From Salvator merianae (lineage: Eukaryota > Chordata > Lepidosauria > Squamata > Teiidae), in the NCBI GenBank assembly GCA_003586115.2, contig QVOM02000025.1:84084863-84148862 (forward strand): a DNA stretch of 64,000 nucleotides, written 5' to 3'. The notes under the pieces were generated by a model, which saw only the letters and a list, made by a program, of their open reading frames with translations, was not told where the DNA came from and did not search any database. A program made the position numbers and the translations under genes. Below, in pieces: positions 21,620 through 32,030 of the stretch; position 1 is the first letter of the stretch; every line of letters begins with the position of its first letter.

Positions 21620-21918
21620 TCTATGCAAGCAGAAAGCACATCTCCATGATCAGTACTACTAGGGGAGCCATTTTGGTGGTGCTCCAGAGTGTGACACCAA
21701 AATGGGTCCCCTGGTGACTCCAGAGTTAGGAACAAATGTTCCTAGACCTCTGGATTCCTTGGAGGCTGACCCTTGAAGGTTTGTGGGAACTTTGGGACTG
21801 GAGAGGGGGCTACGTGGTGGCATTGTTCCAGATCATGCCTTTCCATGCTCTAAACACACAGGCCTGGCTGGTGCAGATCGACTGGTTTGGATCATGGAGG
21901 GGTAAGTGCAGAAAGGTC
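21620..21918. mobile_element. Right part of a GGGCC-type MITE
   Basis: GCAGAAAGCACATCTCC, GGGGAGCCATTTTGG and CCAAAATGGGTCCCC line up with 54480-54580, and the right end GGGGTAAGTGCAGAAAGGTC is a GGGCC-type terminus. The left part is missing or unrecognisable. Confidence 0.65.
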
Positions 21919-22906
21919 ATTGTGTGTGGGATTGCAGTGAAAAGGACCATCTAGAAGGATGTCTGTACCTTGCCTAGCTCATGAGGCAATGCTTTATTTT
22001 GATCTGTGCTCTCCATAATCCTCAGATTATGTTATCAGTGTCCTTCTCATCTTCTTGGTGGTCCCAGCTGTCAAAGTGCAAATATCCCTAATAGACTTTA
22101 TTAGCTTATTACGTTCAACAGCTAATCTCTCCCATTGCCACAGGAGAATGAAGAGTGGGTGGCTGTTCTTGCCTCAGTTATTAGAGAAAACACTATATTT
22201 AAGTATCTGATTATGAAACTACCATGTAATTATTCAGATTAGTTTCCTGTTATGACAGGAAAATGGTCTCCAGATAAAATAGCTCAAAGCCTTTCTGGCT
22301 TAGTTTATAGGCAGATTTGTTAGCCAGTCCATCGATTGATGATCTCTTGATGCATTTTTAATTAAAGGCCCTCAGATTCCTCTCTTTAAGGGATACTCAC
22401 CCTTCTCTATGTTGTCCCCTGCCTGGTACACAGGACTTGGGATTCCCTGTGGATTTATTGGAATTTTAGGGCCTCTTATCTCTCTCAAACTTTCCATTTC
22501 AGGTTTCAAAACTGCTTGCTTTCCTTTGGGAGTCCTATTTCTCTTTGTTCTTGTGCTCATTTTCAGTGCTTGCCACATTGGTTTCTGCTTTTCTGATATC
22601 TCCAAATGAACAATGTAATAGATGACGGGTCGGGGGCGTGTGTGTGGGGAGACTTTCAATTCTTTCAGTGAGTGGGAAGGTGACCTGCAAATATTTGAAG
22701 AGAGGAGAAGTAAATTTGTTTCTGGCATGTGCTGAACAGTCCCAGTAGCAAGAGGAATTGTGTACTCAAAGGCAGAAATGAACATGATTTAAACTAATCA
22801 CAACTGAGATCTCAGCCAGCACCATGTGTCTAAGGATGTTCTTGTTTTTGTTGTGTGAGTGTGTGAGAAAGAGAGGGAGAGAAAGAGATACAGGCCCTTT
22901 CTGCAC
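21919..22906. other. No gene or repeat recognised
   Basis: About 1 kb unassigned. AT-rich 22180-22370 has several ATTA-core motifs. A 137-codon minus-strand frame has no recognisable domain. Confidence 0.4.
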
Positions 22907-23497
22907 TGATCCCTTATTCAGATTAACGGTCTGCATAGTAAGCATCTGGGTTGCATAGAACTGCATGTTAATGCGGATCTATGAGGCCACACCCCCTGCA
23001 GGTCTGTTCCATCTGCTTTAGATGGAGTGTGATCCTGATTTGGGAGAACTCAATGGGTATCATGAGTAAACACGATTAATCATGTCTACCAGTGCACCAG
23101 GTTGCATCCAGGTTGTCTCTTATCTGTTCCACTATATTTGGATATTCCGGAATAAAACATGGATATTCTGGAATATCCGTGCTTTATTCCAGAATATCCA
23201 AATATAGCAGAGTGAGTAAGTGATGTCTGGATGAAACCTCAGAAGATCTGATCCTGAACGCAGGAGGCATGCAAAAAGCAGACCTCTCATATCCAGGACT
23301 ACTGTGGGACACATTTCAATGATGCCCCTGTTGAAATGCACCCTGTCCTGAGGATCTGAGACCAGGAACTTTTGTTCTCAGCCTTGGAGGGAAGGCTCAT
23401 GAGAGCTCTGTGGCTGTTGCACGGGTTGGGCTGGATCCCACCCACAACTTTCCATGGTTGGAATCAGTGGACCTGATGAAGCTGATGGGTAGGAGAG
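22907..23497 (+). mobile_element. GGGCC-type MITE interrupted by a palindromic MITE
   Basis: Starts GGCCCTTTCTGCACTGATCC. GATTAACGGTCTGC, GTTAATGCGGATCTATGAGG and GATGGAGTGTGATCC match 50360-50490. After the nested element at 23100-23238 the homology resumes with GCAGGAGGCATGC (compare 54481) and continues towards the CR1-like unit, where it is truncated. The right terminus was not found. Confidence 0.65.
23100..23238. mobile_element. 139-bp near-perfect palindromic MITE, nested
   Basis: Starts GGTTGCATCCAGG and ends CTGGATGAAACC. The arms carry ATATTTGGATATTCCGG and TTCCAGAATATCCAAATAT, and the centre GGATATTCTGGAATATCC is itself a palindrome. Flanks are CCA and TCA (2 of 3). A sister copy lies at 55220-55336 with perfect 3-bp flanks. 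It sits inside the element at 22907. Confidence 0.85.
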
Positions 23498-23877
23498 TTA
23501 GAACTGACAAGGGGAAATATTTTTTTCTCCCAGAGAGCCATTGGTCTATGGAATTTATTACTGGAAGAGGTGGTGACAGCAATCAGCCTGGATAGTTTTA
23601 AGAAAGGGTTGGACAGATTCACAGAGGTCAGGTGTATCAATGGATACTATAATGGATGCCTAAGTACTGCCTCCAGGTTGGAAAGACAGGCAGAATGTCT
23701 GTAAAACCATTTGCAGCGAGTCAAGAGCAGGTGAAGGTTTTGCTTTTGTCTTCTGCTTGGGAATGTCCAGAAGCATTTGGTGGGCCACTGTGTGCAACAG
23801 AATGCTGGACTAGATGGGCTGTGGCCTGATCCAGCAAGGCCCCATTTGTGTTCTTATGATCTTATGTTCTTATGGAC
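23498..23877 (+). mobile_element. CR1-like LINE 3' end, long copy
   Basis: Contains AGAAAGGGTTGGACAGATTC, GGTTGGAAAGACAGGC, CTGGACTAGATGGGC and CCTGATCCAGCAAGGC, and ends in TTCTTATGATCTTATG-type repeats. This is the fullest copy of the family also at 15676, 19855, 24915, 35578 and 51562. No open reading frame; it lies 3' of the coding part. The placement within CR1 is inferred from layout and terminal microrepeats. Confidence 0.75.
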
Positions 23878-24914
23878 CTGGCTGTTCCAGACCCACTGAT
23901 TCCAAACACAAATGGCCACCGACCGACAGATTTTAAGCAAAATTAAACAAACACATGGAATACTCTCTTCTGATCCGACACATAGATTTTTGTTTCTTTT
24001 TGCTTGAGAAAAGCCAAAAAAACTCACTTGCTTTTCCTCTCTCACCTGTCTGATAAGGAAATTGTACAAACCTTCTGAGCTTGTAGTGTGGGGGAGGAAA
24101 GGTGAGTGAACCATTGGCTGCAACGTGATCGGGGGGTGTAGAGTTATACGTGTTGCAAAAAATGTGCCTAGAGAAATATGGGACTCATGATTCCCCCGAA
24201 GGGAACGCAGCTGGTAATAATGAACAATATTCAGTTGGGCTCATATGTCTGCGATCTTTTTCTGGCAGTCACTCCTTCGATCTCCATCTGTGTGCTCTAC
24301 TTCCCTCCCACTTTCCAGCTTGCTATAAAACTCTTTAGGATGCAAGCAACTTAGCAGGCAAGGGAGACTGAAGAAGCATCTGCCAGAAATAGACAGCAGA
24401 GGTGGAAGCTGCAGGACGAGCTCCCAGCTTGTGGGGAGATCTCATTTTTACCAGATGTGCTTGCATTTGTTCACATTAGAGGGAACTCTGGATGGGAACC
24501 ATTCTCAATCAGAATATTCTGCCCCCAGGCTGTGATGGACCCTCATAAAGAAACTGGATAAGTGCCTTCCATCAGGCTCCCAGCATTGACCCCTCTCTCA
24601 AAACTGTCACCATCCAGGCTATAAAGCAACTATCTTGCCTGCCGGGCATGAAGGAGAACAGTAAAAGTTTTTGGTCATTATAAGAACTCTGTTGCTGTCA
24701 GAGTGCTCCTTTTCCTTCCCAGACCTTTTTCCTTTCGTGTCTCATCTCTGCTGATTGTAAGCCACTCTGATAGTCTTCTGAATGAAGGAATAAAGACATA
24801 AGTTGCACAAATTGCATGCTTTGTGTGGTCCACACTGCCACAAAAGTGGAACCGAAGAGTCTCTTTGTGATGTGTCATATTGCAAAACTGAAACAAAGAA
24901 TGAATGAATAAGCT
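23878..24914. other. No gene or repeat recognised
   Basis: About 1 kb unassigned. TAATAATGAACAATATTCAG and similar AT motifs occur, with no conserved frame. Confidence 0.4.
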
Positions 24915-25065
24915 TTAAGAAAGGTTTAGACAAATTCATGGAGGGCAGGTGCATCAACAGTACTAGAATGGATACCTTGGCATTGTCTGCAGTTTGGAGA
25001 GACAGGCAAGATTCCTCTAAAGGCCATTTGCAGGGAGTCAGGAGTAAATGGAGGTTTTGCCTTCA
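24915..25065 (+). mobile_element. CR1-like LINE 3' fragment
   Basis: TTTAAGAAAGGTTTAGACAA, AATTCATGGAGGGCAGG, GGAGAGACAGGC and GGAGGTTTTGCC match 23590-23745. It is truncated at both sides. Confidence 0.7.
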
Positions 25066-25133
25066 TTTTCATTTCTAAAACCTTAAACAATGAGAACATT
25101 GAGGCTCTTTACGCTTTAAGCTAGTGACTGTCA

Positions 25134-25599
25134 GGGGTGCTTGCTAGCTTAGTGTCTTCACACTTTGCAGAGGTCCACGTGATGGGGAGCAGCCTACAGC
25201 TGCTCTCAATCATGGCTAGCTATGGAGCAATAGATTCTGCTCCACAACTTGACCAGGAGCAGCTATCCTGCTCCCAGCCAATTGCATTCTCACCCACTTC
25301 CAGGTGTAAATGCATGCTGTGTGCCATGGCTGCACCTGTACAATTGTATGATTGTGCCGATATGCACCTGTAGGATCTATGGCACTACCGGTTGCCATGG
25401 CAATGGCTGGACACTTCCCAGCTGCTGTTGTGACAAACTTTGGGAGCAGGATAGCAGCACTCACAGTGGAAATGCTGGTAACCTGCTTGTGTTCAAGTCT
25501 AGGATCCCGCTGTGCAGATGATATCTGTGCTGCAGGGTGAGTTCCACCTTAAAATGGGATAATTATCCCATTTCTAAGGTGTTAAATTTGAAAACGCCC
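25134..25599 (+). mobile_element. Hairpin-bearing MITE
   Basis: The core has CCAGGTGTAAATGCATGC, GGTTGCCATGGCAATGGC and CACAGTGGAAATGC, as in copies at 768, 10897 and 50343. Its right end carries the subterminal hairpin CCACCTTAAAATGGG/CCCATTTCTAAGGTG (25541-25581) and then a decayed terminus (GAAAACGCCC). The left end is uncertain. Confidence 0.65.
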
Positions 25600-26118
25600 A
25601 TTCTAATTTCTGATCATGAGTGGACTCGCGCTGGAAAAAGAGAGTACCTTCTTATATGATTTGCTTAAGAAGCAACAGTGGGGATGGTGCTGAAGCAAGA
25701 AAAAAATTCTCAAGGACTTTGATGCTGAACGTCATGTCAAGCAATATTGTCACATGTGCTGGATGGTGAACTTAAGGCTTCAAGGAATGACCGTTCAGAG
25801 CTCATTTAACTGATGAGCTAAGTGGTGGAGTACAAACACAAAAATGGCACCCCGTCTGTGCTTGTGGAGTGGGGCTGAGTCAGGTTTTCTGCATGAGTTT
25901 TTCAAACAGCATGTCCCTGTGTGCGAGATTAACACAGGACCCTCTTGTTCTACAGCACTTGATGGGAATCTCATCCTTCAGAGAGGAGGCTGCTGCAGTT
26001 CACTTCAATCAGCAACTTCCTCAAGTGATGATAAAAATCAATGTAAGAAAGGAGTATTGCAAAACAATCACCTTTTTTATTTTATTTTACCAAATGATTG
26101 AGTGCAAAGATCAAATAC

Positions 26119-26121
<3 letters not shown>
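25600..26121. other. No gene or repeat recognised
   Basis: Unassigned sequence; an 116-codon frame runs through it into the AC microsatellite and has no recognisable content. Confidence 0.4.

Positions 26122-26159
<38 letters not shown>
26122..26159. repeat. (AC)n microsatellite
   Basis: About 18 AC units. Confidence 0.95.
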
Positions 26160-26160
<1 letters not shown>

Positions 26161-26221
26161 TAAAACTTTTTTTGCTCCTAGGAAAGAGGGGAAATCTCTT
26201 TTTCATCAGTTGTTTTTAAAT

Positions 26222-26249
26222 CTTCCTCTCCTCCTCCTCCTCCTCCTCT
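26222..26249. repeat. (CTC)n trinucleotide run
   Basis: About eight CTC units. It lies directly at the 3' side of the decayed minus-strand frame and gives that frame an artificial poly-Arg end. Confidence 0.9.
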
Positions 26250-26713
26250 GGTAGTAGGAGGCAGTATGTCTCTGAAGGCCATCTGCTAGGAGATGGAGCA
26301 GGTCAGGATATGTGCTCGAATCTTGCCAGTGGTCTTCCTTGTATAGTTTGGTCACTTGGGCAGCTTCTTCATGGTTCCTATGGATCCTGCTAGCTTCCAC
26401 AGTGGAACATAGCATCTGCTCACCAGAATGGTCCCCAGGAGGCATGAACTCCTGAGCAATACCACTGACCACATGGGCCTTTCATATAGCTGGTTCCTGC
26501 AATGACTTATAGGGAATCCTATAAGTAGGACATAAACGCCGTAGCACTCTTTTCACCATGTTCCTTACTGCTGGTCCTCTGAGGTATAGCATCTGTGATA
26601 ATGGAAATTGCACATTGCTACCTTGACTAATGGCCATCAGTAACCCTTCTCCAGGCTTGAAAAAGCCTCTGTTTGACGCTGAAGGGCGTTGTTCATCACA
26701 GACTACAGTACTG
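26250..26713 (-). pseudogene. Unrecognised decayed reading frame, about 150 codons
   Basis: On the minus strand a frame runs from about 26713 to 26250 with a single internal stop (near 26484). Its upstream part includes KPGEGLLMAISQGSNV and RGPAVRNMVKRVLRRL, its downstream part SGIAQEFMPPGDHSGEQ and WQDSSTYPDLLHLL. Chance frames in AT-rich DNA are rarely this long or this ordinary in amino-acid make-up. I do not recognise a family. It could be a relic of a transposon gene or of a retrocopied host gene. No poly(A) tail or terminal repeat was identified. Confidence 0.4.
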
Positions 26714-28303
26714 GATTATCCAGGCAGACTAAGTTGTTATAAGGTAGTTTCCTTTGATGTATGACTTCAATAATTTCTGCTTGACTTTAATATTGGATTT
26801 TTGTGTTTGATATTTTGGCAGTGTTGCTGATAAGCACTAGTATTTTACATATAATAGCATACAGTAGCTGACATGCAATGGAATATAATGTCTCAGAAGA
26901 GCTTATGAGATTTCATATTTGGTGTTTGGCAGACCAGTTCAATGATTTCGAACCACTCTAAATCAAGGGGGGAAGAACAGAAAGCAAAACAAAAAAATCA
27001 AGCTGAAAATGCAAATTCAAAATCTATTTGAAATATTTATTTTCACGACTCCGTGGGTGGAGTCAATTACGGATTTATAACCTGAAGATTGTTTTTGTCT
27101 TTTCCACCCACCTTCTATGAATCTCAAAAATAGTATCTCCTTTTCTTCCTTCCTTTCTTTTACTTTAAAGTTTGATATTTTAGTTTCCTATAGTACAATT
27201 GTTGTACCTTTTGCTATCAGTGTTTCCACAATACTTTCTATGCCTTTTTTTCTATAAGGTGAAAATACCAATAAATGAAATGAAAATCAAAGTGAAGAAA
27301 AAGAAACTGGCAATGGCTGCAAATGTTGAATAAGCATGCAATACCTGATGATAGCCCCTCCCATTTGTTACCCTATATAGACCAAAGAGAAGAAACTGAA
27401 TGGTTGCACAATAATTTATGGGGAGAAAATGGCAAATTCAGTGTCTATATATGTTTGGAGAGGCTTCAAAACAGAGCCTCCACTGTCCTTGTATTGCAAA
27501 ACCTGTGACATGCAAGGGAGAATTACAAACGAGTTCCTTAATAGGAAGGAAATATGAACACACCCTAAATTGCTTCCCATTTCTTACATTAAAAAAGATT
27601 ATGGCAGATCTATTAGAGCATTGTCAGGACACCAGCAGAGATTGATTTGGAATAGGGGAACGAGCAAGAACTCACAGATTACTAAACTATATCATCTGTA
27701 TGAGTTCCAATCCTTAGGCACGGAGAGAACATTCTGAATTTTCAAACAAGACTTTTCCCCCCACTCCAACCAGTGGTCTCATCACAGAAAGATAATCTTC
27801 TTTAGAAGCTGTTATACATGTAGAATCTTTCAGATCCTGAGATGACAACCGAGGTCCCTTTTACTCTGTGTATTCATATGAGATTTGGGTTCAGGCTCCC
27901 ATTTGGAATTGTAACTCTGCCACTCAAAGTCAGATGTTCTTTGTGGCTGAGGTTGGCCGCTAGGGATGGGAACTTGATAGGTATGCACAGAAGTTTCTCC
28001 TTATTTGCTAGAATAAGGTTCCCTGAATTCTTATAGCTTTTAAATGCACAAAAATAAAAAAAAAAATAAAAAAAATGTTCCTATGAAAAAAATCAGGGTT
28101 GAATGAGTTTGTGCCTGGGAACTTCATAGGTACAAAGAAATTGAAAAATGGTTCAGCTTTTTTCTAATGCCCCCAAGGTCATAGCAGTTATTACCAGATA
28201 CAACTGACTTCATAATATCTCAGATTCAATCAGAATGGCCAAAATCAGTCATGACAGAACTCACAGTTGCTGGGATTCAGAAAGGTCAGTCATCAGTTCT
28301 GAA
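26714..28303. other. No gene or repeat recognised
   Basis: AT-rich sequence of about 1.6 kb. A run of frames at 27323-27645 might be a relic of a LINE ORF but has no diagnostic motif. A-rich runs occur at 28055-28075. Confidence 0.4.
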
Positions 28304-28365
28304 AAGGAAGGAAGGAAGGAAGGAAGGAAGGAAGGAAGGAAGGAAGGAAGGAAGGAAGGAAGGAA
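28304..28365. repeat. (GGAA)n microsatellite
   Basis: About 15 GGAA units. The Phe-Leu-Pro-Ser repeats on the minus strand are artefacts. Confidence 0.95.
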
Positions 28366-28559
28366 AGAACCAAAACTTTGAATTGACCAAAGTCAACATT
28401 TTTTTGGGAGGGGGAAGGTGATGTGATAGTGGCAAATAGGAAGTAGTAAAGTCAAGTCTGTAGCATAAACTTGCAAGCACATGAGTCAGATTCTCAGAGT
28501 TTATGCAATTCTGCAGTTGCAGTTGCAGATACATGAAACATGTGGCCATTAAAATTGTG

Positions 28560-29383
28560 GGACTTTCCACACAGGACGTTGTCCCATGACAGGAAAGGGT
28601 CTACTGGTCTCCCCTCAGCACACTAGGGTAGAATAGGGGAGTCACGATCCACTAGTAGCACTTTCTGCCTGCACAGGACAGAGCATGAACCAGGATAGGG
28701 CTCCTAAAATGATGCCTTAGTCCAGTTGACCAGTAGACCTCATTATTAAGGTCTACTGGTGTGATACCTTCCTGGAACAGTGGGCTGCAGAAGACACACA
28801 GCTGCCCTCTTTTGGGGTATGAGGTGTGCCTCCAAAATAGATCCCTGGAATTCTGAAGACCAGAAACTTTGGTTTCTGGCCTCTGGAAACTCCTGCACTG
28901 GTTCCAAAGCTAGCACAGCCTTCAGTGAGCCAGTTTGGCCTTGTGGTTAGCATGTCAGACGCCTATGTGGAACTCTCCCAGTTCGAGTCTGCACTCCTGC
29001 ATGAAGCCAGCTGGGTGACCTTGGGCTCATCTCAGCTCTGTTCTGAGCTCTCACAGCCCCACCTACTTCATAGGGTGTCTGTTGTGGGGAGAAGGATAGA
29101 AGGTTTGTCAGCCACTTTGAGTTTCCTTAGGGAGAGAAAAGGGAAGTACAAAAACCAACTCCTCCTCCTCTTCTTCTTCTTCCTCCTCTTCCTCCTCCTC
29201 TTTTTCTTCTTCTCCACTTCCTTCTCCTCCTCCTTCAGAGCCAATGGCAGGGGCTGACATGAAAGAGGACATCCCAAAGTGGATGACCCTCTCCCACGCC
29301 AGCAGCAACCTGTACCAGTCTGGGATTAGTTTCAAATCCTCTCACCCTGTCCTGGGTCTGTGAAGATAAGTGCAAAAAGGAGT
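28560..29383 (+). mobile_element. GGGCC-type MITE with 3-bp duplication, split by a SINE
   Basis: Starts GGGACTTTCCACACAGG and ends GAAGATAAGTGCAAAAAGGAGT. Flanked by TGT at 28557-28559 and TGT at 29384-29386. Without the SINE, about 510 bp remain, homologous to 54264-54804 (CCAAAATAG and GCCTTCAGAG blocks). No coding capacity. Confidence 0.75.
28926..29231 (+). mobile_element. Sauria-type SINE, full length
   Basis: tRNA-like head with an A-box-like stretch (TTGTGGTTAGCATGTC) and a B-box-like stretch (AGTTCGAGTCTGC), then the lizard SINE body (CTGGGTGACCTTGGGC, CCCCACCTACTTCATAGG, GTCAGCCACTTTGAGTTTCC) and a pyrimidine tail of CTT/CTC units (29160-29231). Flanked by perfect 7-bp repeats CCTTCAG at 28919-28925 and 29232-29238. 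It is not a functional tRNA gene. The intact duplication and small divergence suggest it is younger than the split SINE at 18035. Confidence 0.92.
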
Positions 29384-29386
29384 TGT

Positions 29387-30646
29387 GAATAGTACCATAA
29401 AAGTGTATGTAATTCTGCATGGTATGGGTAAACATTGGTCAAAGAGGAGAGTTTCTGTTTGTTTCTTCTGCCTCGTTATGCCAGAACCTGGGATCTTCTG
29501 GCAAAGAAGAGTGGAAAATAGATTTTCAAATGGGCAATTTTCTACTAAAACTCCTAAGGAGAGCTCCTAATTAGAATAGATTTAAATGAAGATGGAGTAA
29601 ATTCATGAAGAACAGGGAGATCAAGAATGACAAGTCCAGAAACATCTGGTCACTGGCTGTGATGACAGGAGGAACCATTGGTGCAATCCAGCAGTGTTAT
29701 TCTCATATTCCAAAGAGGAAGAGAGTAGAGTATAATTATTTTTAATAGCCAGATTTTGACAGGTGTGTTTGTCACATAAGTAATAGGGTGACCTTCTTTC
29801 TGGTTGACAGTTACAAAATTACGTGTCCTGTTCCTCAGAATGTTCAGCACTTGATTAATTTACTTGGATGAATACTAAATGTTGAGAAGCAAGAGGGGTA
29901 GTCTCACATCTCAGAAAATCTTGCCAAATTTGTGCAACTTCTTTCAAATCTCCAGTCTCAATCAGAGATGGAAGCAACTATGAAGAGCCACAGTTTTTGC
30001 ATCTCATTTAAGCAGCCTCCCCCAAGGGTTTCCACTGTATTCTGGTTTTGACATTCCCCTGAAGAGTTTGCATGGATTCTTCAAAGAAAGAGCATGACAT
30101 AGGCTTCTCCAATGAAAATTCTTCTAGAGGACTCCGCTTCCAGCATGCACAGCTGTTTTGCAATTGGACCAACGGAAAGGCTTGCAACTATTCAACAATG
30201 AAAGTATGAACTATCTCTGCTTATCTGAACATTCACGATACTGAGAAAATTGTAAAAAGGATACTGCAAAACACAAGGTGTAGATGTTCAAAGTCATGTA
30301 AGTCATATCGACAAATACAGAGAAAAGTGTTTTTTGTTTTTTTGGTTCCCCCCCCCCCCGAGTTTTTGCAAGCAAAAATTATTCCCCTCACCTCCATAGT
30401 TTGCTTTGGAATATGAAGTCTTATCTAGAGCCTTGCAGGGCTCAATCAAACTTGTCCTGTCTTAGAAGGAGGGAGCACACAGTTAGCACCTTGATTCAAT
30501 TGTGCAAGCCAATTAGTCATTGTGCAAAATTAGGGCAAAGAAAAGAAATTCTAAATGCTGGTTATTACTTGTTGAGTAGATAGAGACTGATGCTTTGTGA
30601 GCATCATGCCACTCACTGCCTTCTTATGAGGTTCATGATATTCTTA
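29387..30646. other. No gene or repeat recognised
   Basis: About 1.2 kb unassigned, with a poly-T/poly-C run at 30330-30360. Confidence 0.4.
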
Positions 30647-30964
30647 GGGCACCCAGCTCCTGATCTGGTCTGGGTGCCCTAGAACAAGGCCATCTACATT
30701 TGGATGGCTGTTCTAGGACAGACCCTACACTAGCTCCAAAGATCATATGAACTTCAGAGCTGGCTCTGAGGACTCTGGTGTCCACAAACAAATATTTCTG
30801 GCCTCAGAGCCCTGGGTTAGGCAGTGTAACAAGGTGTGCCACTGAGATGGATCCTACACAGGAACCCAGACTATGGGGGTATATCATGTTCATATTCCTC
30901 CATGATCCAGTGTAGCAACTGCTAGTCCACCAGTAGACCTTTTTATTTTTTAAAAAAAGTCTAC

Positions 30965-31626
30965 GGGCCTTTTTGCACTGAGCTCCGTAGTCCATTCCCA
31001 GTAGTTGGCTTTGGACCGGAGGGGTTGGAGAACGCTGGCTGCCCTTTGCACTCCCAGCCAAAGGAATGGACCCGAAGCCGACCAGCAGAGGGAACAGTGC
31101 GAATGGCAGCCGCTAGTTTGGTACCGCACTCTGTACCATCGAGCTCCGCTTCGTACCCAGAGGGCTCTTTACGGAGCCGGCTTCATAACGGCAGCTAGGC
31201 TGCCATGCCCAAAGGGCTAACCTGGGTGTGAAACTTCACACCCGGGTGTGAAAACCTCGCACCCGGGTGTGAAAACCTCGCACCCGGGTGTGAAAACCTC
31301 GCACCCGGGTGTGAAAACCTCGCACCCGGGTGTGAAAACTTCGCACCCGGGTGTGAAGCTTAGGACCACGCATGCGCAGCCATGCCAGCCACGCCCGGCT
31401 GCCATTGCAAACGTGGATGGGAGTGCGAAAGCACCGTGCCCGATCTTTGCTCCATCGCGCAGGTCGGAATGAAGACAAGCTTTTACTTGTCTTGCCTTAC
31501 CCAGGATCAGGTATGAATCGGGTATGAAGTGGTTCGGATCGGGTGAGGTGCGCGCCCGTGGCAGTGCGAAAGCTCTGTTCCAGCGAACGGACAAGAACGT
31601 TCCACCGCCGCACTGCGACAAGGCCC
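30965..31626. mobile_element. GGGCC-type MITE with 3-bp duplication TAC and internal minisatellite
   Basis: 662 bp, starting GGGCCTTTTTGCACTGAGC and ending GCACTGCGACAAGGCCC. Flanked by TAC at 30962-30964 and TAC at 31627-31629. CpG-rich and GC-rich compared with everything around it, so it may be a recent arrival (CpG decays fast) or once methylation-protected. It shares sequence with 16930-17510 but has gained the 21-bp array. No coding capacity. Confidence 0.88.
31224..31363. repeat. 21-bp minisatellite inside a MITE
   Basis: About six to seven copies of GGGTGTGAAAACCTCGCACCC, the first and last slightly variant (CTTCAC, CTTCGC). Each unit is a near inverted repeat, GGGTGTGA against TCGCACCC. 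The homologous MITE at 16930 has a single unit-like sequence here. The repeated SHPGVKT and FTPGCEV frames over it are artefacts. Confidence 0.95.
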
Positions 31627-31788
31627 TACCAGTATACTTGACTAGGTAGCCATTTTGGGCTACCTAGTCCAGTTTATGCTGTGTCTAATGTATAGAGTGT
31701 GGGGCCTCCCTTGGACAGTGCCAAGGTGCAGAAGGCAGTCTCCTGGACCCCTAGCTATACTGCTTTAGCTTTAAGTGTGAAAAGGCCC

Positions 31789-32030
31789 ATGGACAGATGA
31801 ACTGGTTGATTTACTATGGTGTAGCTAAATGCTACAAAAAGGGACAGCCGGAATGGTGAAGTAAGAGAAATAAAAGAGAAATAAAAAAGAAATCTACAGA
31901 GAGATTAAGGAGACCAATGTGTTAGAGCCTTCCCCTCCCAAACAACCCTTGTGCTTCCCATATGCTGCCTTGCCCATTGTTTGTGTAAACTGTCTATCAC
32001 TGCCTTCACAGAAGCATTTTATGAAACTAA
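31789..32030. other. No gene recognised
   Basis: Short A-rich interval between two MITEs. Confidence 0.4.

Larger units (their letters stand above)
30647..31788. mobile_element. MITE of the GGGCC group, host of a nested MITE
   Basis: The right end is TTTAAGTGTGAAAAGGCCC. AGCAACTGCTAGTCCACC (30913) and ACCAGTATACTTGACTAGG (right of the nested element) are the two halves of one sequence, as shown by the uninterrupted relative at 63408-63730 (AGCAACTGCTGGACCACTGG, then GGGCTACAAGTATGCC). The element at 30965-31626 sits between them. The left end (GGGCACCCAGCTCC) is tentative. Confidence 0.6.

Noticed and set aside
21235..21735. 166-codon minus-strand frame
   Set aside because: No recognised motif; its start lies inside the MITE at 21620 and there are no splice or promoter signals that would support it.
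28926..29000. tRNA gene
   Set aside because: The A- and B-box-like stretches belong to a SINE head; the cloverleaf is not intact, and the SINE body, tail and target duplications follow.
31224..31363. CRISPR-like array of short palindromic repeats
   Set aside because: The units are directly adjacent with no unique spacers, inside a vertebrate transposon; it is a minisatellite.
31217..31621. Repeated FTPGCEV / SHPGVKT proteins
   Set aside because: The 21-bp minisatellite is a multiple of three and so keeps every frame open; this explains the repeats.
30965..31626. CpG-island promoter
   Set aside because: All the CpG-rich sequence lies within a MITE flanked by target duplications and partly within a minisatellite; there is no gene next to it.
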